Source of the DNA: Candidatus Krumholzibacteriia bacterium
Lineage (GTDB): Bacteria; Krumholzibacteriota; Krumholzibacteriia; LZORAL124-64-63
Assembly (NCBI GenBank): GCA_030590265.1
Contig: JAUUYW010000118.1
Location: 1-8,989, forward strand
Direction of reading: 5' to 3'
Length of the DNA stretch: 8,989 bases
The notes under the pieces were generated by a model. That model had not been told where the DNA came from, ran no database searches, and saw only the letters and a program-made list of their open reading frames with translations. The translations under genes and the position numbers were made by a program. Of the stretch, positions 4,783 to 8,989 are shown in pieces; position 1 is the stretch's first letter; the number at the start of each line of letters is the position of its first letter.

Positions 4783-7700
4783 TTAATAACTGTCAGCAAT
4801 GTCCGCATTGGTAGAAATATGCTTCTGAGAGCGATATAAAGCCCAATCGTGGCGCCCGGTCTGAAACCAGTCCACCCCCAAGGTGGCCAATCGGTAATAG
4901 GTTGGAAGAACCAACAGGGTCAGTAATGTGCTGGACGCAAGGCCGCCGCTGATGGCACGGGCCATGGGATAATATTCGGCTCCGGCCACGTGGGCGCCGT
5001 GGAAGACAGCCAAAGGCAACAATCCCAGAATGGTTGTGCCGGCAGTCATCAATATTGGTCGCAAGCGATCCCGACAGGCATCCAAAATAGCATCATCCAA
5101 ACCCAAACCCGCCTTACGGCGATTGTTGATATGGTCAATCAAAACAATTCCGTTGTTCACAACCACACCGATCAAAATTACGATGCCGATCATGGCCATC
5201 ATATTGAACGGAGTGCCCGTGGCCATCATCAGCCAAAACACCCCCAGGGAAGCAAAAGGCACGGTGCCCATGACCACCAACGGATACAACAAGGATTCAA
5301 AAAGACTGGCCATCACAAAGAAAACGCAAACCAAAGCCAACAACATATTGATGCCCATTTCATTTTGTTGCTGCTGGGCGCGGATGATGTTGGAGCCAAA
5401 ATTCCAGTTGTAGCCCAGGGGTAGATTCATACCGTCCATCATGGGACGAATAATATCCAGAACCTCATCCAGTTTCTCGCCATCCCTGGTGCCAGTGATG
5501 GGGATTCCGCTCAATTGGTCCCGTCTGAAAATGCGTTCCGGGCTGACTCCAAATTGGAACTCCGCCACCTGACCAAGTTGCACAGCCTGGCCATTGATGG
5601 AACCCACCGTCAAGAGGGCCATGTTTTCCAGGGATTCGGTGTCGTCGGGGTAGAGAGAGACTATCATGTCGATCTCCTTCTCCCCGGTTTGCAACCGCGG
5701 CAACATCACTCCGCGGTAAGTCAGGGACATGATTTCGGAAATCGTCTGGGGAGAGATGCCAAAACGCCCGGCCTTGTCCGAATCCACCCGGATCTGGATT
5801 TCAGCCTGGCCATTGTCGTTGTCGCTTTTCAGATCACTCACACCCTCAATGCTGGCCAATCGCCTCTTGGCCTCATCCACAAATCCTTCCAGGAATTCGG
5901 TTTCTTCACCACTGATGGTCAGGCTGAAGGTTTTGGCTCCAGACTCTTGTCCCTCGTCACCGCCAAAGCTATACACAACCCCTGCCTGTTGGGGCAAATC
6001 TGCCCGCAGGTCCTCACGAATTTTCTGATAAAAGTCTGTACTCACCACACCTTGAGAGAAAAAGATTGTTGCCCCAGCCCCACCGGCACCATAGTAGGCA
6101 TAGATATCCTTGACCTCTAATTCCTCCCGTCGGTTTTCCAGATAATCGACCACTTTCTGCACGAAAACTTTAGCGGTTTTCTTATCCACAGGGTCGCTGA
6201 AGTCAAAACCAATGTAGAGGCTTTCCCGTTGAATCCCCTGGTCGCTTTCCACATCGGGTTTGAAATCGGTCACCTTCATGGCCAAACCGGTGCCCACCAG
6301 AACCAGGGGCATGATCACCAGAACTGTGATCAGGGGATGTTTCAGGGCAGTCCAATTCAACACTCCCAAATACCATTTTTTCAGGCCTATCAACCAACGG
6401 GCATCCGCCATATTCTCGGAACCCTTTTGTCCGGTCATGCGAATGGATAAGGCAGGGATCAATGTCAGGCTCACCAACAGGGAAAAAATCAAGGTGACAC
6501 TGATAGTGATTCCAACCTCGCCCAACCAGACGGCTAGCTCATCTGATTTGGTCAAAACAACAGGTGCAAAAACAATGATGGTGGTCAAAGTCGAAGCCAC
6601 AATGGCCCGGGCAACTTCCTTGGTGCCGCGGGCCGCTGCCGCCACGGGACTGGCCCCCATATGCTGCCGGCGATGGATGGATTCCAACACCACAACGGCG
6701 TTATCTACCAGCATGCCCACTCCCAGCATCAATCCCATCATCGTCAGCACATTCAAACTGCTGCTACTCAGAAAAAGAAAAATGGTTGTGCCCAGAATGG
6801 AGAAAGGAATAGCCACCGACACGACCAGAGTCATGCTCAATCGGCGCAGAAAGAGATACAGAATGGCAATTGCCAGAATCGATCCAAACAACCCACCCTG
6901 CAAAAGGCTTCGCAAAGAATCGGTGATCTGATCGGCCTGGTTAAAAAATGAAAAGCTGTTGATTCCCGCCAGAGCAGGATCCTGATTGATGCGGCCCAGT
7001 TCCGCTTCCACGGCACGACAAACGTCCACGGTGTTGAATCCGGAAGCTTTTTGCACTATGAAAGCAATTGCCGGTTCTTCATTCAAAATGCGACCGTAGT
7101 TGAGGGCCGGAGCGCCGTACAAAACCTCGGCAACATCCTTCAATTTCAAACCGTTTGCTGAAATTGGTAATTCCTTGAGATCCTCCACACCATTCAACCC
7201 GCTGACGGTGCGGACGTCATACCGCATTCCTGCATCGGTGATTCTACCCACAGTCAATTCAACATTGGCCGCCTGCAATTCCGTGAACAGGTGGCCAACG
7301 TCAACATTGTATTCCATGATCTTGTCAAAGAGCAGATACACTGAAACCTGAGTGGGATTCACCCCATCAATGGTCACTCTCCCAACACCTGGGATGCGTT
7401 GCAGAGGGGCAATGATTTTTTGGTCCAGCAAATCCCAACTCTCGCTCAAATCCCGTCCCTTGGCCGAAATGCGACCTTCAATAATTGGAATGTCATTGGT
7501 ATTGAACGTCAGCAACATTATCTGTTGGATGTCTTCCGGCAGCTCACCCCTGATCTGGTCGATGCGCTCCTTGACTTCCATGCGCAAAAGGTTGACGTCA
7601 CGCCCCCACTCGAACACCACTCCCACCTGAACGGCATCAGAGTCACTGAAACTGAAAATTTCCTGAACACCTCCGAGGGTAGCCAAAACCTCTTCAATGG

Positions 7701-7896
7701 GCCGCACGATTTCTTTCTCGTTTTCTGTGGGTAGCCCATTTTGATATGGGATATAGACAGCAATGAATGGGAATTCGACCCTGGGCAGGAAATCCAGGGG
7801 CAGCTTCAAGATAGAGACAGCTCCCAGCAGCACAACCGAAACCAGAACCATGGCCAAGGTTACTGGCCGACGCAGGGCAAAATAAGTCAGCCACAT
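4783..7896 (-). CDS. RND-family efflux permease (HAE1-type), second of a tandem pair
   Basis: A full-length (1037 residues) inner-membrane proton-driven exporter of the AcrB/MdtB superfamily. Such pumps form trimers that work with a periplasmic adaptor and an outer-membrane channel to expel drugs, dyes or lipophilic compounds; the substrate here is unknown. Twelve helices fit the standard pattern: TM1 12-30, TM2-6 332-486, TM7 520-541 and TM8-12 849-1002, with two large periplasmic loops (31-330 and 542-848). TM4 reads LVDNAVVV (396-403), so only D398 remains of AcrB's D407/D408 pair. TM10 has VVVNNGIVL (911-919), with Asn where AcrB has K940. R946 in RLRPILMT is kept. The ATG at 7896-7894 lies one base after the stop of the upstream permease, with GGGGAGG nine bases ahead inside that gene. 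This implies translational coupling and possibly a mixed trimer. Confidence 0.95.
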   Translation of the reverse strand: MWLTYFALRRPVTLAMVLVSVVLLGAVSILKLPLDFLPRVEFPFIAVYIPYQNGLPTENEKEIVRPIEEVLATLGGVQEIFSFSDSDAVQVGVVFEWGRDVNLLRMEVKERIDQIRGELPEDIQQIMLLTFNTNDIPIIEGRISAKGRDLSESWDLLDQKIIAPLQRIPGVGRVTIDGVNPTQVSVYLLFDKIMEYNVDVGHLFTELQAANVELTVGRITDAGMRYDVRTVSGLNGVEDLKELPISANGLKLKDVAEVLYGAPALNYGRILNEEPAIAFIVQKASGFNTVDVCRAVEAELGRINQDPALAGINSFSFFNQADQITDSLRSLLQGGLFGSILAIAILYLFLRRLSMTLVVSVAIPFSILGTTIFLFLSSSSLNVLTMMGLMLGVGMLVDNAVVVLESIHRRQHMGASPVAAAARGTKEVARAIVASTLTTIIVFAPVVLTKSDELAVWLGEVGITISVTLIFSLLVSLTLIPALSIRMTGQKGSENMADARWLIGLKKWYLGVLNWTALKHPLITVLVIMPLVLVGTGLAMKVTDFKPDVESDQGIQRESLYIGFDFSDPVDKKTAKVFVQKVVDYLENRREELEVKDIYAYYGAGGAGATIFFSQGVVSTDFYQKIREDLRADLPQQAGVVYSFGGDEGQESGAKTFSLTISGEETEFLEGFVDEAKRRLASIEGVSDLKSDNDNGQAEIQIRVDSDKAGRFGISPQTISEIMSLTYRGVMLPRLQTGEKEIDMIVSLYPDDTESLENMALLTVGSINGQAVQLGQVAEFQFGVSPERIFRRDQLSGIPITGTRDGEKLDEVLDIIRPMMDGMNLPLGYNWNFGSNIIRAQQQQNEMGINMLLALVCVFFVMASLFESLLYPLVVMGTVPFASLGVFWLMMATGTPFNMMAMIGIVILIGVVVNNGIVLIDHINNRRKAGLGLDDAILDACRDRLRPILMTAGTTILGLLPLAVFHGAHVAGAEYYPMARAISGGLASSTLLTLLVLPTYYRLATLGVDWFQTGRHDWALYRSQKHISTNADIADSY

Positions 7897-7897
7897 A

Positions 7898-8989
7898 TCA
7901 GGCCGCCTCCCCGCCGCGAGAAAACAAAGTGTAAATCACCGGCACGACGACCAGAGTCAGCAGGGTTGCCAACAGCAGCCCACTGATCACAGTCACGGCC
8001 AGCGGGGCCCGCAATTCTGCACCTTCACCCAAGCCCAAGGCCATAGGCAACAACCCCAAAACAGTGGTCGAAGTCGTCATCAAAATTGGCCTGAATCTTT
8101 CAGCTCCAGCCTCTCGCACCGCCATTCCTAATTTTCGGCCGGCGCTCCGCAACTGGTTGATGCGATCCACCAGGACGATGCCGTTGTTCACCACGATCCC
8201 GGCCAGCATGATGGCCCCGATCACGGCAATCACACTGACGCTCATGCCACCCAGGAACAAGCCATAGACAGCACCGGTCATGGCCAGCGGCACCGTGAAC
8301 ATGATGATCAAAGGATAGAGGAAAGATTCAAACTGGGAGGCCATGACCAGATAGACCAGGAACACAGCCAACAGGATAGCCATCTGCAGCGACCGGAAAC
8401 TCTTGGTCATCTCATCATTCTGGCCGCCCAATTCCACGGAAATTCCCGCCGGGAGACTGAGTCCCCGCAGGAGTTCACGAATTTCAGTTGTAACCGAGCC
8501 AAGATCCCTACCAGAGAGGTTGGCTGAAACAATGGCCACTCGCTTGCTGCCCAAACGGTGGATTTCTGATGGGCCGATCACTACCTCCATGTCGGCAATG
8601 GAAGCCAGAGTGATGGGAACGCCATCGCGTTCGGTAACGATCAGATCCTGCACAGCTGTCAGCGTATTGCGTTGTTCGCTGGTGTTCATTACGCGGATGT
8701 CCACGTGGCGTTCACGGTCGCGGAATCGACTGGCCACCGTACCACGAACCTTGTCGCGAACTGTAGCTGAGACACCACCGAGAGTTAGTCCAAAACGATT
8801 CAGTTTGTCCCGATCGAAACTGACCTGCACTTCAGGAGATCCCGGCACCATGCTCAATCTGATATCCCGCAAACCATCCACCTTTTGCAAACGTTCCGCC
8901 AACATATCAGCAGTGCGTTGCAAATCGGGCAAACTGTAGCCGAAAACATCGACTTCCACCGGCGCGCCAAACGCCAGAAGGGCCTGGCG
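7898..8989 (-). CDS. RND-family efflux permease (HAE1-type), C-terminal third (5' end outside window)
   Basis: The frame is open from the right edge to the TGA at 7900-7898, giving 363 residues, about the last third of an RND pump; the N-terminal 650-700 residues are off-window. The fragment starts in the second periplasmic loop (PVEVDVFGYSL, 10-20). It runs through TM8 (about 202-219, followed by MASQFESFLYPL), TM9, TM10 (GIVVNNGIVLVDRINQLR, with N268/N269), TM11 (RFRPILMT, 298-305) and TM12 (about 326-355). It is clearly paralogous to the next gene, sharing VVNNGIVL and RPILMT, but differs elsewhere, so it is an old duplication rather than a recent copy. As in its neighbour, Asn sits where AcrB has the relay lysine. 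A GTG at 8959 is internal to the domain and is not the true start. The adaptor gene would be expected further upstream, beyond 8989. Confidence 0.94.
   Translation of the reverse strand, partial: RQALLAFGAPVEVDVFGYSLPDLQRTADMLAERLQKVDGLRDIRLSMVPGSPEVQVSFDRDKLNRFGLTLGGVSATVRDKVRGTVASRFRDRERHVDIRVMNTSEQRNTLTAVQDLIVTERDGVPITLASIADMEVVIGPSEIHRLGSKRVAIVSANLSGRDLGSVTTEIRELLRGLSLPAGISVELGGQNDEMTKSFRSLQMAILLAVFLVYLVMASQFESFLYPLIIMFTVPLAMTGAVYGLFLGGMSVSVIAVIGAIMLAGIVVNNGIVLVDRINQLRSAGRKLGMAVREAGAERFRPILMTTSTTVLGLLPMALGLGEGAELRAPLAVTVISGLLLATLLTLVVVPVIYTLFSRGGEAA
7906..7912 (-). promoter_or_regulatory. Ribosome binding site of the downstream RND gene, inside the upstream gene
   Basis: GGGGAGG on the minus strand, within the last codons of the upstream permease, 9 bases before the ATG at 7896-7894. 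With the TGA-T-ATG junction it supports coupled translation and matched amounts of the two permeases. Confidence 0.75.

Noticed and set aside
6260..6931. Plus-strand open frame of 223 codons
   Set aside because: It is antisense to the RND permease membrane region. It is rich in Arg, Thr and Met in a way typical of the complement of hydrophobic helix codons, and has no family motif.
8957..8959. GTG as start of the right-hand RND gene
   Set aside because: The frame stays open to the window edge and the residues before it (GAPVEVDVFG context) are part of the conserved periplasmic domain; the gene is simply truncated by the window.
1..8989. tRNA, rRNA, CRISPR array, insertion sequence, phage or attachment-site signals
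   Set aside because: I saw no direct-repeat arrays, terminal inverted repeats, transposase or integrase motifs, or cloverleaf-like sequences by reading. A covariance or repeat search was not possible here.

Overview
The window looks like ordinary core and accessory chromosome of a Gram-negative, respiring bacterium. The evidence for this is a respiratory complex I operon, two RND-type permeases that normally span an inner membrane and feed an outer-membrane exit duct, and sigma70-like promoters. Base composition is moderate. The lineage cannot be fixed from sequence alone. The NuoC-NuoD fusion and the NuoD sequence (for example the TDRLNYCSAM segment) would fit a deltaproteobacterial-like or FCB-group organism, but this is a guess. 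I see no phage, transposon, CRISPR, rRNA or tRNA.

Layout. Positions 1-1907 (minus strand) hold the front of a complex I operon: nuoA, nuoB and a fused nuoCD whose 3' end lies beyond base 1. Positions 1908-2299 are a divergent control region with a perfect TTGACA -35 box facing each way: one points left into nuoA and one right into a TPR gene. Positions 2300-3950 (plus strand) hold a TPR-repeat protein followed closely by a class-IV PLP enzyme, most likely a PabC-type aminodeoxychorismate lyase. A strong symmetric terminator (3971-4008) separates this pair from the convergent gene at 4023-4637 (minus), a NYN/LabA-like PIN-fold putative ribonuclease. Positions 4783-8989 (minus) hold two tandem RND (HAE1-type) permease genes, the upstream one cut by the right edge. 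They are separated by one base and are probably co-translated.

How the genes work together. NuoA, NuoB and NuoCD form the membrane anchor, the N2 iron-sulfur site and the quinone-pocket part of NADH:quinone oxidoreductase. The two RND permeases may assemble as a mixed trimer, like MdtB/MdtC, or as two pumps sharing partner proteins. No membrane-fusion or outer-membrane partner is visible here. An adaptor would be expected to the right of the window, upstream in transcription. TPR plus PabC-like looks like a small two-gene operon of unclear joint purpose.

No clearly new biological system is present. The points most worth a second look are the altered proton-relay residues in the RND pair, the divergent regulatory region with its hairpins, and the TPR/PabC-like pairing.
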